DNA of 64,000 nt from Korobacter sp963703075 (GTDB taxonomy: Bacteria > Acidobacteriota > Terriglobia > Terriglobales > Acidobacteriaceae), in assembly GCA_963703075.1 (NCBI GenBank), contig OY969786.1, positions 744,001 through 808,000 on the forward strand. Direction: 5' to 3'. Positions 7,168-14,983 of this stretch are shown here, one piece after another. The notes under the pieces are model-generated. The model had not been told where the DNA came from and did not search any database. It was given only the letters and a program-made list of their open reading frames with translations. Made by a program: the position numbers and the translations under genes. Every line of letters starts with the position of its first letter. The stretch's first letter is position 1.

Positions 7168-7599
7168 ATGCCCGATATGGCGAACATTGGCAAGTCCGTG
7201 GTGATCCGCGGCGAACTTTCCGGCAGCGAAAACCTTTTCCTCGACGGCGAGGTAGACGGCAGCATTGAAATGAAAGGTCACTCGCTGACGATTGGTCCCA
7301 ATGGCCACATCCGGGCGCATGTGCATGCCAAGGAAGTCATCGTTCATGGGCGGGTGGATGGGAATCTGCACGCCAGCGATCGCGTGGAATTGCGAAGCTC
7401 CGCTGTTCTCACCGGCGACATCTTCACCCAGCGCATCCGCATTGAGGATGGAGCGTTTTTTAAAGGATCCATCGATATTCAAAAGGCGGAGGACAAGGCG
7501 GAACTGACGCCGGAGCCCCACAAGGAAGCAGCCGCCGCAGTCGCCCACACCCCGACCTTTACCCCCACCCACACCCCGCCGTTGATCGAAAGCAAGTAG
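7168..7599 (+). CDS. Bactofilin (polymer-forming cytoskeletal protein)
   Basis: 143 residues. The central region (about 8-105) is the bactofilin beta-helix, with regularly spaced short strands and Gly turns (SVVIRGELSGSENLFLDGEV, VHAKEVIVHGRVDGNLHA, DRVELRSSAVLTGDI). The C-terminal tail is Pro/Thr/Glu rich and disordered, as is common. Bactofilins self-assemble into non-polar filaments at the membrane and organise cell-wall or envelope machinery. It is preceded by a strong ribosome site and followed after 75 bp by a methyltransferase-like gene. Confidence 0.92.
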   Translation: MPDMANIGKSVVIRGELSGSENLFLDGEVDGSIEMKGHSLTIGPNGHIRAHVHAKEVIVHGRVDGNLHASDRVELRSSAVLTGDIFTQRIRIEDGAFFKGSIDIQKAEDKAELTPEPHKEAAAAVAHTPTFTPTHTPPLIESK

Positions 7600-7674
7600 G
7601 CGCAGGAGTCGGCTCCGTCGGTAACTGCCCTTGCGATTCGACCGCGATCTACTCTCACCATTTACAATGGTTGC

Positions 7675-8343
7675 GTGGCTCCAGGATTCTTAGAAAAGTT
7701 CTTCGGACGGGGCGAAAAGGCCTCCGGCGGTGCCGGCGCCGCTTCGAAGGAGCGTATTCAGCGCCGTTCCACAGGGTTTCAGGAGTTTATGAAGACCGTG
7801 GGGCGGGAAGAGAACATCTGGGTTCTCGATCTCGGCCCGACTTCTGCCGACAACATAAAACACATTACCGAGCGCGGCCACCGGATCTATAACGAGGACC
7901 TGCTCTCGGAAGCCACCCGCCCAGACCTGAAAATTCCTTCGCTCGAGCCCGGCAAGGAAAATGAAAAGGTCGTGGATGTGGACCGTTTCATTGGCGAAAC
8001 CCTCCGCCACGAGCGGGAGATGTTCGACGCGGTCATGGCCTGGGATGTGACCGATTACCTGCCCGAAGAAGTCGTCAAGCCGACCATCGAGCGCATTCAC
8101 ACCATCATGAAACCCGGCGGCATGCTGCTTGCTTTTTTCCATACCCGCGACGCTGGTTCCGATGCGCCTTACTATCGCTACCATATCGGCGATCCCGAAA
8201 CGCTTGAACTGCAGCGCGGGCCGCAGTTCCCGTTGCAGCGGGTCTTCAATAATCGCAACATCGAAAATCTCTTCCGCGATTACGCCTCCATCAAGTTTTT
8301 CCTCGGCCGCGACAACATGCGGGAAGTGCTGGTCATTCGCTAG
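7675..8343 (+). CDS. SAM-dependent methyltransferase-like protein
   Basis: 222 residues from GTG 7675. The first 40 residues are basic and Gly/Ala rich. A class I methyltransferase core follows: motif I-like WVLDLGPTSADN (about 48-59), an acidic strand end NEDLL, FDAVMAWDVTDYL (about 118-130), and the post-motif IMKPGGMLLAFF. The usual glycine-rich GxGxG is reduced to LGPTSA, so cofactor binding may be altered. The substrate is unknown. Neighbouring genes are bactofilin and, after the sRNA, a two-component system. Confidence 0.75.
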   Translation: MAPGFLEKFFGRGEKASGGAGAASKERIQRRSTGFQEFMKTVGREENIWVLDLGPTSADNIKHITERGHRIYNEDLLSEATRPDLKIPSLEPGKENEKVVDVDRFIGETLRHEREMFDAVMAWDVTDYLPEEVVKPTIERIHTIMKPGGMLLAFFHTRDAGSDAPYYRYHIGDPETLELQRGPQFPLQRVFNNRNIENLFRDYASIKFFLGRDNMREVLVIR

Positions 8344-8542
8344 GCTTCGCAAAAGTCTCAAAAACTGCGATTTTGTTCGTTTTTAGGTGAATCAGGCTAC
8401 GAACATCGATGATTGTTGCTGCCATTTTTCGTCATTGGGAGTTGACGGAATTTGTCAGTACGACAAATTTCGCGACCCTTACTACTTTTGAGGTACAAGC
8501 CAAACTGCTGATTCGATTGGACAAAGTGCTGTTCGTCGAGTT

Positions 8543-8558
8543 TGGCATGGCCCTTGCA
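8543..8558 (+). promoter_or_regulatory. Sigma54 (-24/-12) promoter
   Basis: TTGGCATGGCCCTTGCA fits the RpoN consensus YTGGCACGN4TTGCW with one mismatch. The GG (8544-8545) and GC (8556-8557) are exactly 10 bases apart. Transcription should begin near 8568. The RpoN gene is at 29211 and an NtrC-type activator starts at 9830. Confidence 0.7.
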
Positions 8559-8567
8559 TTACTAAGA

Positions 8568-8696
8568 GCATTCGAGCGAGCCACAGAGTTCAGTGGCAAC
8601 ACGGGACCGGGACATCCCGTGCAAAGGCAAGTACTCGGGGGAGGGTACAAGCCATAGGTAGGGCTAGGGTTAACAAACTCTAGCCCTTTACCTTTT
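8568..8696 (+). ncRNA. Predicted sigma54-dependent small RNA
   Basis: About 125 nt from the predicted start to a terminator. Four hairpins lie in a row: GCCAC/GTGGC (8580-8597); ACGGGA/TCCCGT (8601-8620); GGC-AA-GTAC/GTAC-AA-GCC (8626-8653) around a G-rich loop TCGGGGGAGG; and an 11-bp terminator stem. A small reading frame across the area (8409-8657) starts upstream of the promoter and has no ribosome site or recognisable domain. The layout resembles RpoN-controlled regulatory RNAs such as GlmY or Qrr in other bacteria, without sequence similarity being claimed. The G-rich loop could pair with C-rich ribosome-site complements or bind a protein. Confidence 0.6.
8661..8696 (+). terminator. Intrinsic terminator of the small RNA
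   Basis: GGGCTAGGGTT-AACA-AACTCTAGCCC forms an 11-bp stem with one G-T pair and a tetraloop, followed by TTTACCTTTT. Confidence 0.8.
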
Positions 8697-8786
8697 GCGG
8701 CGGAAACTACACCTTGCGCACATCCGAGCGTGACCGCAATCACTGCCGAGAAGCCCTTTTCATTCTAGCGTTTACACGAGAATCTA

Positions 8787-9830
8787 ATGCGCCGGTTCGC
8801 CATTCCGCCCGGCCCGCAAAGCGCCTCCGCGTGCGCCTTTGCCTTCATTTTGTTCGTTCCGTTTCAAGCAGATACAAGCCCTTTCGCGCTGCTGAAGCCG
8901 ATTTTCCTAGGCTTCGCCGCCGGCCTCTTCGGCGGCCTCCTTCTTTACCTGTTGGCGCGTACGCAATACCGCAAGCTCTTCCGGCAAATGAACATTACAT
9001 TCGAGTTAGCGGAGCACAACGAACACGAACGCGATCTGGCACAGCAGGAATTGGTGCGACGTCTTGAAGAAGAGCGGGAACTGGCGAAAGAGAAGATCCA
9101 GTTCGAAGCGCAGTTGGCAGATTACGAAAAGTTTGCCGCGCTGGCGCAACTGGCGTTAGGGGCCGCCCACGAGATCAACAACCCGCTGCTGGGAATCCTG
9201 TCTCATCTTGAATGGGAAAAAAAGAGTGCGGCGGATGCCAGCGCGCGCGAAGAGATCGACCAGTGCATTGGAGGCGCGAAGAGAATATCGTCAGCCGTCC
9301 GAGGCTTGCTGAACTATGCGCGGCCGGGGCCGTTGCTTTTGGGGCGAATTCACCTGGACGGCTTGGTGTCGGAGACGGTCGCTTTCATCGCGCACCAGCC
9401 GATGTTTCGCTCGATCAAGCTGGAAAACCGGGTTCCCTCGAACCTGCCGGCGATTACGGCGGACGCTAACCAGATTTCGCAGGTGCTGATGAACCTTCTG
9501 TTGAATGCGGCGCAAGCGACGCCGCCAGGTGGAACGGTAAGCATCTCCGCGGAGAAGGTCCAATTTAACGAGAGTATCGAGCTGCGAGTGAACGATACGG
9601 GATGCGGAATCCCTGCCGACATCCTGCCGCACATCTTCGAGCCTTTCTTCACGACCAAACGAAACCAGGGAACCGGCCTGGGACTGAGCATCAGCCAGGC
9701 CTACGTGCGCAGCCACAACGGGACGATGCAGGTAGAAAGCCTGCCGAACCACGGGACGACGGTCCGCATCGTGTTGCCGATACGGCAGGAGGGGCGCGGT
9801 GTGTCGGTGGATGAAGAGGTAATCGTCTAA
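8787..9830 (+). CDS. NtrB-like sensor histidine kinase
   Basis: 347 residues. The N-terminus has a membrane segment (about 38-57, with a weaker one at 12-27). A coiled coil spans about 70-115. The HisKA domain has the phosphorylation site His128 in AAHEINNP. The ATPase domain has an N box (NQISQVLMNLLLNAAQA), G1 (DTGCGIP), F box (EPFFTTK) and G2 (GTGLGLSIS). No PAS or periplasmic sensor domain is present, so the signal is probably membrane-linked or internal. It overlaps the next gene by one base (TAATG), which indicates translational coupling with the NtrC-like regulator. Confidence 0.9.
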   Translation: MRRFAIPPGPQSASACAFAFILFVPFQADTSPFALLKPIFLGFAAGLFGGLLLYLLARTQYRKLFRQMNITFELAEHNEHERDLAQQELVRRLEEERELAKEKIQFEAQLADYEKFAALAQLALGAAHEINNPLLGILSHLEWEKKSAADASAREEIDQCIGGAKRISSAVRGLLNYARPGPLLLGRIHLDGLVSETVAFIAHQPMFRSIKLENRVPSNLPAITADANQISQVLMNLLLNAAQATPPGGTVSISAEKVQFNESIELRVNDTGCGIPADILPHIFEPFFTTKRNQGTGLGLSISQAYVRSHNGTMQVESLPNHGTTVRIVLPIRQEGRGVSVDEEVIV

Positions 9831-11218
9831 TGGCGTATTCGATCCTGATCGTCGACGATGAAGCGCTGACGTTGCGGACGATCAGCCGCGCGCTTGAAGC
9901 GGAAGGATACGAGATCTTCCTGGCGCAGAGCGGGGAACAGGCGCTGGAAATTGCAGAGAAAGAGCATCCGGATATTGCATTGCTGGATGTCGTGCTGCCG
10001 GGGATCGATGGAGTCGAAATACTGCGGCGGCTCAAGCGGGAGGACCCATCGATTGTAGTCGTGATGATGAGCGCCTACCGCGTGGTCGAACGTGCGGTGG
10101 AGGCGATCAAACTCGGCGCCTACGATTACCTGACGAAACCGTTTCATGTCACCGATATGGTGAACACGATCGGGCGGGCAGGCGAGGTGCTGGCCCTACG
10201 CATACGGGTGCGGGACTCGGTGCAGGATGCGCGCGGACGTTACGATTTTGGCCGGGTAGAGACGCGTAACGCAGCGCTAACCTCGATGCTGGAACAAGCG
10301 AAAAAAGCCGCTGAATCGGACAAGACCACAATCCTGATCCAGGGCGAAAGCGGCACCGGCAAAGAGGTTTTGGCGAAGACCATCCATTACTACAGCCCAC
10401 GGGCGCAGGCGCCGCTGATCTCGCTGAACTGCGCAGCGCTGCCGGACGCGCTGCTGGAAAGCGAACTATTCGGCTACGAGCCCGGAGCATTTACGGATGC
10501 GCGGCGGCGTAAAGAAGGGCTGCTGGAAAAAGCCCACTCGGGCACGCTGTTTCTCGATGAAATCGGAAATATGTCGTTCAGTGTGCAAGCGAAGCTGCTG
10601 CGCGTGCTGGAAGAAGGCAACTTCATGCGACTGGGCGGCACGCGGACGATCCAGGTGGATGTCCGCATCATTGCCGCGACCAACAAGGTCCTGAAAGATG
10701 CGGTGACGCGTGGTGAGTTCCGCGACGATCTCTTCTATCGTCTGAACGTGATGCCGCTGTTTATTCCGGCGCTGCGGGAGCGGAAGGAAGATATCGTACC
10801 GCTGGCGCTCGACATCATGCAGCGCTTCAACAAGGACCTGAAGAAGAATTTCAGGGGTATGACGCCGGGAACAGCGGACTGTTTGCGCGCCTACGCGTGG
10901 CCGGGCAATATCCGTGAACTGCGCAACGTCATTGAGCGGACGATGATCCTGGCCAATGAAGGCGAGATCGACATCAACGATTTACCGCAGGAAATTCGCG
11001 AATTCGAAGCGCCTCCGGAAACGCCGCCGGAAGTCGAGATTTCTTCGTTGAATACTCCGTTCGTGACCCTGGAAGAGCTGGAGGACCGCTACATTCTGGA
11101 AGTGTTGACCGCGACCGGGAACAATAAGACGCATGCGGCGCGGATTCTCGGGATCCATCCAACGTCGCTGGCCCGGCGCTTGAAGAGAATTCCGGAAGAG
11201 TGCGCGGTAGAGCGGTAG
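9830..11218 (+). CDS. NtrC-family sigma54-dependent response regulator
   Basis: 462 residues. Receiver domain 3-118 with phospho-acceptor Asp53 and Lys103 (LTKPF). AAA+ domain about 140-375 with Walker A GESGTGKE (172-179), Walker B FLDE (241-244) and arginine-rich sensor regions. The C-terminal Fis-type helix-turn-helix is at about 420-460 (NNKTHAARILGIHPTSLARRL). The sigma54-contact loop reads GAFTDA (219-224) instead of GAFTGA. It is coupled to the kinase upstream. A sigma54 promoter and sRNA lie just before the pair, so they are obvious candidate targets. Confidence 0.92.
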   Translation: MAYSILIVDDEALTLRTISRALEAEGYEIFLAQSGEQALEIAEKEHPDIALLDVVLPGIDGVEILRRLKREDPSIVVVMMSAYRVVERAVEAIKLGAYDYLTKPFHVTDMVNTIGRAGEVLALRIRVRDSVQDARGRYDFGRVETRNAALTSMLEQAKKAAESDKTTILIQGESGTGKEVLAKTIHYYSPRAQAPLISLNCAALPDALLESELFGYEPGAFTDARRRKEGLLEKAHSGTLFLDEIGNMSFSVQAKLLRVLEEGNFMRLGGTRTIQVDVRIIAATNKVLKDAVTRGEFRDDLFYRLNVMPLFIPALRERKEDIVPLALDIMQRFNKDLKKNFRGMTPGTADCLRAYAWPGNIRELRNVIERTMILANEGEIDINDLPQEIREFEAPPETPPEVEISSLNTPFVTLEELEDRYILEVLTATGNNKTHAARILGIHPTSLARRLKRIPEECAVER

Positions 11219-11231
11219 ACGTAATTTAGAC

Positions 11232-11260
11232 TTGACCATTTATGCCATATCTGGCATAAT
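11232..11260 (+). promoter_or_regulatory. Sigma70 promoter with embedded palindromic operator of the toxin-antitoxin pair
   Basis: -35 TTGACC (11232-11237) and -10 CATAAT (11255-11260) with a 17-bp spacer. The palindrome TTATGCCATATCTGGCATAA (11240-11259, arms of 8 bp, spacer TATC) overlaps the -10 box. This is the expected layout for autorepression by the antitoxin. Confidence 0.75.
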
Positions 11261-11273
11261 TTCAGGAGCAAGC

Positions 11274-11615
11274 TTGAAATCACTGGTCTTTGTGGCGGAC
11301 ACACGCCGTGTCCTGCGAGAGTTTCCTCGGGCAGTACAGCAACACATCGGCTTTGCGCTTTATCAGGCGCAGATGGGCAGTAAGCACCTCGACGCGAAAC
11401 CGCTGAAGGGTTTTGGGGGCGCCGTGCTGGAGGTTGTGTCCGATCACCGAGGCGATACGTTTCGTGCGGTCTACACCGTGAAACTGGAAAAAGCGGTGTA
11501 CGTGCTGCACGCGTTTCAGAAGAAATCGAGGCACGGTATAGCCACGCCGAGGAATGTGATGGCACTAGTGAAACAACGGATGCAACTTGCAATCGAGATC
11601 GAATCGGAGCGATAG
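11274..11615 (+). CDS. RelE/HigB-like toxin (phage Gp49-like family)
   Basis: 113 residues from TTG 11274, placed 7 bases after AGGAG. An upstream ATG at 11232 would overlap the operator. Conserved family features: KSLVFVADTRRVLREFP, AKPLKGFGGAVLEVV, FRAVYTVKLEKAVYVLHAFQKKS and a C-terminal amphipathic helix. RelE-like HigB toxins cleave mRNA on the ribosome. The antitoxin begins one base after its stop, with the toxin first as in higBA loci. Confidence 0.85.
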   Translation: MKSLVFVADTRRVLREFPRAVQQHIGFALYQAQMGSKHLDAKPLKGFGGAVLEVVSDHRGDTFRAVYTVKLEKAVYVLHAFQKKSRHGIATPRNVMALVKQRMQLAIEIESER

Positions 11616-11616
11616 C

Positions 11617-11943
11617 ATGGCGGGGAGCCGGAAAGATTACACGGTAAGCAGCGGGAACGTCTTCGCCGATCTGGGCCTACCGAATGCGGAAGAGGCGTTT
11701 GCCAAAGCTGAACTTGCTCACAAAATCACGGTGCTTGTGCAAAAGCGCGGGCTTACTCAACTGGAAGCTGCCAAAATGTTGGGAGTTGACCAACCCAAAA
11801 TATCCGCGCTCATGCGGGGACAACTCGCAGGTTTCTCGTTCGAGCGCCTGATGCGGCTTCTGCTCCTGCTTGGACAGGACATCAAGATCACCATTCAAGC
11901 ATGTCCCCGCTCCCGCTCGCGCGCGACGATGAGAGTAGCGTAG
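11617..11943 (+). CDS. HigA-like XRE antitoxin
   Basis: 108 residues. The helix-turn-helix at about 37-75 has the XRE pattern (KRGLTQLEAAKMLGVDQPKISALMRG), followed by FSFERLMRLLLLLGQDIKI, typical of the antitoxin family paired with Gp49-like toxins. The C-terminus is Arg/Ser rich. It should neutralise the toxin and bind the palindrome at 11240-11259. The start is ATG 11617; a reading from 11587 would overlap the toxin. Confidence 0.87.
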   Translation: MAGSRKDYTVSSGNVFADLGLPNAEEAFAKAELAHKITVLVQKRGLTQLEAAKMLGVDQPKISALMRGQLAGFSFERLMRLLLLLGQDIKITIQACPRSRSRATMRVA

Positions 11944-12042
11944 TAACGGTACAAGTCCGTAGAGGTTGGGTACTCTCGAATTTGATTGAACCGTTTTAAA
12001 TCGGAAGCTACACTGGCGCGCACTGTTGGAGGGGTCCCGGCG

Positions 12043-13173
12043 ATGCGTCTTGCAAAGTGGTTTCTCGCAATCGGTTTTGTGATTGGTTCCGTGGTTCCAG
12101 CCTTTGCAGAGGGCCACAAGCGGCTGCTGGCGTACTACCCGGACTGGGCGAAAGACCAGGCGCCTGCGTACACGGCGGAGAAAATCCCTTACCAAAAGCT
12201 CACGCATATTCTGCATGCGTTCCTGCTGCTCGATCCTTCGGGGAATGGAGCGCTGCAGGTCGATCCTGAATTGATTGAGCCGGCCCTAAATCGCAACGCG
12301 CATAAAGCGGGCGTAAAGGTGATTCTCTCTATGGGTGGTGCCGATTCCGCACAGGCTGCGGCCTATGCGAAGATCGCCGCGAGTGCGCACCTGCGTGCGG
12401 TGCTGGCGAAGAACATCCACAACTTTTTGGTGGCGCACGACTATGACGGGATTGATATCGATTGGGAGGTGCCAAATGCTCCGGACGATACGACCCATTG
12501 CACCATGCTGATGGAGGCGCTGCGGCACGAGATGCCGTCGCCACGCTGGTTGATCTCGATGGCGATTTCTGCCGATCCGCGCAATTACGGGACAGGATTC
12601 GATGTGCCGGCCCTCACGCCCATCGTCGACTTCTTCAACGTGATGACCTACGACTTTTCCGGGCCGTGGATGGATTACGCGGGCCTGAACTCGCCGCTAC
12701 TGCAAGACCCGGCGGATCCAGAGCAGGCGGGCAGCCTGAAGACGTCGATGGATTTGTACAACAAGACCTATGGCGTACCGCGATCGAAGCTCAACATCGG
12801 CACGGCGTTTTATGGATATGAATTCGATAATGTGCAGAACCTCTGGAACTATTGTCCCAGCGGCGACTGCAGCGCGGCGGGTTCGTGGAACTACGGGACA
12901 TACATCAAGCAGCGCGTGAATGCGAAGGGATGGGCGCGCCACTGGGATGACGCCGCCGATGAACCCTACTTGTTGTACCAGGGACCCGGCGGGAAGGATG
13001 GATTCATTACCTACGATGATCCATATTCAACCGCGCTGAAAACCTATTACGTGGTGGGCAAGCGCGATTTCGGCGGGATGTTCATGTGGGACCTGAGCGG
13101 CGATTACGATGGCAAGTCGCAGGACCTGCTGGACGCGATGTTCGATATGGTGTGGGCCGTCAACCACCGCTAG
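12043..13173 (+). CDS. Secreted GH18 family glycoside hydrolase (chitinase-like)
   Basis: 376 residues from ATG 12043, preceded by GGAGGGG; a reading from 11986 adds 19 residues before the signal peptide. Signal peptide at about 1-22. GH18 barrel with KVILSMGG (92-99), the catalytic DGIDIDWE (135-142, acid/base Glu142), and VMTYDFSG and FMWDLSGD on later strands. The family cleaves beta-1,4-N-acetylglucosamine linkages in chitin or related glycans with substrate assistance. No carbohydrate-binding module is attached. It stands alone, downstream of the toxin-antitoxin pair. Confidence 0.9.
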   Translation: MRLAKWFLAIGFVIGSVVPAFAEGHKRLLAYYPDWAKDQAPAYTAEKIPYQKLTHILHAFLLLDPSGNGALQVDPELIEPALNRNAHKAGVKVILSMGGADSAQAAAYAKIAASAHLRAVLAKNIHNFLVAHDYDGIDIDWEVPNAPDDTTHCTMLMEALRHEMPSPRWLISMAISADPRNYGTGFDVPALTPIVDFFNVMTYDFSGPWMDYAGLNSPLLQDPADPEQAGSLKTSMDLYNKTYGVPRSKLNIGTAFYGYEFDNVQNLWNYCPSGDCSAAGSWNYGTYIKQRVNAKGWARHWDDAADEPYLLYQGPGGKDGFITYDDPYSTALKTYYVVGKRDFGGMFMWDLSGDYDGKSQDLLDAMFDMVWAVNHR

Positions 13174-13499
13174 TTTGTGATTGCGCCCTGAGGCTCCTTC
13201 GGAAATTGAATCGATACGGCACGAGGCCACTCGTGCCGTGTTCCAAACCACTACGCTGAGCTGCAATCTGCTGGCTTGCTCCACTGCAAAACGCTGTACC
13301 GCTGCAAAACGCAGTGGTCCAGATTGGGAACAAACATCTCCTTCCATCCCGCAACTACTCTGCTTTCAACAAAACTGGATCGCATCGCACATGGCGTTGT
13401 GACTGCATAGAACAAGGCTGAGCGCGGTGCAGTGAGGCACGGCCGCCCTTGCGGAGTTTCCCGGGAGACGGGAGCGACGCGGAGTTCGAGGAGGGCGCG
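13174..13499. other. Intergenic region with a strong hairpin
   Basis: 326 bp. A perfect 10-bp inverted repeat ACGGCACGAG-GCCA-CTCGTGCCGT lies at 13216-13239 without a following T-run, so it may be a repeat or a protein site rather than a classical terminator. At about 13281-13317 GCAAAACGC occurs twice inside CCACTGC...GCAGTGG. No gene is apparent. Confidence 0.5.
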
Positions 13500-14171
13500 A
13501 TGTCGATTTTATTCGTACTTCTTACCTTCTTACTGATCATCACGGTCACCTATTTTCGCCGTCCCGCGAGGGATGGATTGCAAGTGCAACCGGAAGCTTC
13601 AAACCGGATGCGGGTCAATGCACCTGCGATGACGAAGGCAGCGGGACTGGAGATTCCCACCGGTTACTCGTTCCATCCGGGGCACACCTGGGTTTGTGAC
13701 GAAGGACGGCAGAACGCGCGGGTCGGGATGGATGCGTTTGCGGCGCAGCTATTCGGCAAGATCGATCGAATTGAGACGGTCGAACTGAATCGCTGGGTGC
13801 GCCAGGGACAAAAGCTTTGGACGGCGACCCGCGAAGGGAGATCGGTCGAGATGCTTTCGCCCGTCGAGGGCGTGCTGGTTTCGTTGAACCACCAGGTCAT
13901 CAAAAATCCGGCGCTGCTGAATTGCGATCCGTATAAGGATGGATGGGTATGTGTGGTGAAGTCGCCGGACCTGCAGACCAACATGAAGAACCTGATCCAG
14001 GGGCCGCTGGTTGGGCCATGGATGCAGAACACGTTGAGCCGTATTGCGGCGCTGGCTTCGCAGCACGCGCCGGCGCTGGCGCAGGATGGCGGAGTTCCAG
14101 TGAGGGGTCTGCTGATGCAAGTGGATCCCGCGACCCAGGAGCGGATGGTGAAGGAATTTTTCCTTACATAG
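13500..14171 (+). CDS. Membrane-anchored GcvH-like protein lacking the lipoyl lysine
   Basis: 223 residues from ATG 13500 (GAGGAGG upstream). One N-terminal helix (about 3-18). Residues 55-150 resemble the glycine cleavage H protein fold (YSFHPGHTWVCDEG, FAAQLFGKIDRIE, MLSPVEGVLVSLN, DPYKDGWVCVVK). In real H proteins a Lys in the hairpin carries lipoate; here the hairpin reads TREGRSVEMLSP, with no lysine. The protein is therefore probably structural. It begins an operon-like run with the FeS protein (42 bp) and the NrfD protein (2 bp), so it is likely a subunit or assembly factor of that membrane redox complex. Confidence 0.7.
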   Translation: MSILFVLLTFLLIITVTYFRRPARDGLQVQPEASNRMRVNAPAMTKAAGLEIPTGYSFHPGHTWVCDEGRQNARVGMDAFAAQLFGKIDRIETVELNRWVRQGQKLWTATREGRSVEMLSPVEGVLVSLNHQVIKNPALLNCDPYKDGWVCVVKSPDLQTNMKNLIQGPLVGPWMQNTLSRIAALASQHAPALAQDGGVPVRGLLMQVDPATQERMVKEFFLT

Positions 14172-14213
14172 AGCAGCCGATCCGCAGGCAGGGGCGGTGA
14201 GGAGACGAAGACC

Positions 14214-14981
14214 ATGGAAAAACAATTTGCGATGTTGATCGACGTGAAGCAATGCATCGGGTGCCAGAGTTGCGAGCAGGCGTGCAAGACGCTGCACCAT
14301 TATCCTCCGGGGCATGAGGCGGAGCTTTCGTACACGGCGTTGACGGTGGTGCAGGAAAAGGTGGACCGGCATGTGCGGCGTGTTTGCATGCACTGCCAAG
14401 ACCCGGCATGCGCGTCGGCGTGCCCGGTGGGAGCGCTGAACAAGAATTCCTTCGGCCCGGTGACCTACAACGCGGACAAATGCATTGGCTGCCGGTATTG
14501 CATGGTGGCGTGTCCGTATTCGGTGCCCCGTTACGAGTGGACGAAGCTGGCGCCCTTCGTGAAGAAATGCGATATGTGCGCCGAGCGGGTGAAGAAAGGC
14601 CAGCAGACGGCCTGCGCGGAAGCGTGTCCGGTGGGGGCGACAATGTTCGGCACGCGGTCGGAGATTTTGGCGGAAGCGTGGAAGCGGCTGCGCGATGATC
14701 CTGCGTATGTGCAGAGAATCTATGGAACGGAAGAACTGGGCGGCACGTCAGTGTTTTATGTCTCCGATGTGGAGTTCGAAAAAATCGGCTTCAAGGCGAC
14801 CGCGAAAGATGCGCAGCCCCTGCGGACGCTGACAGCGACTGCGATGGGTGACGCACCGACAGTAGTGATGGTGGGAGGATCGATCCTGGCGGGTCTGTAC
14901 TGGATTACGCAGCGGCGGCGTGAAGTCGCATTGGCGGAACAGCAGGAGCGCGTAGCGAAGAACGAACAGGGAGGTCGATAG
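14214..14981 (+). CDS. Four-cluster ferredoxin-like subunit (HybA/DmsB type)
   Basis: 255 residues. Four cysteine groups of the 4Fe-4S dicluster family: CIGCQSCEQAC (14-24), CMHCQDPACASACP (about 58-71), CIGCRYCMVACP (about 91-102) and CDMCAERV...CAEACP (about 121-141). A C-terminal membrane helix (about 220-236) follows, then a charged tail, as in HybA. Its role is to pass electrons between a catalytic subunit and the membrane quinone-binding NrfD/HybB protein encoded next. No molybdopterin or hydrogenase catalytic subunit is present in the window. Confidence 0.88.
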   Translation: MEKQFAMLIDVKQCIGCQSCEQACKTLHHYPPGHEAELSYTALTVVQEKVDRHVRRVCMHCQDPACASACPVGALNKNSFGPVTYNADKCIGCRYCMVACPYSVPRYEWTKLAPFVKKCDMCAERVKKGQQTACAEACPVGATMFGTRSEILAEAWKRLRDDPAYVQRIYGTEELGGTSVFYVSDVEFEKIGFKATAKDAQPLRTLTATAMGDAPTVVMVGGSILAGLYWITQRRREVALAEQQERVAKNEQGGR

Positions 14982-14983
14982 TC

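Noticed and set aside
8409..8657. 82-residue reading frame over the sRNA
   Set aside because: It begins upstream of the sigma54 promoter, has no ribosome site or domain, and covers three of the four hairpins.
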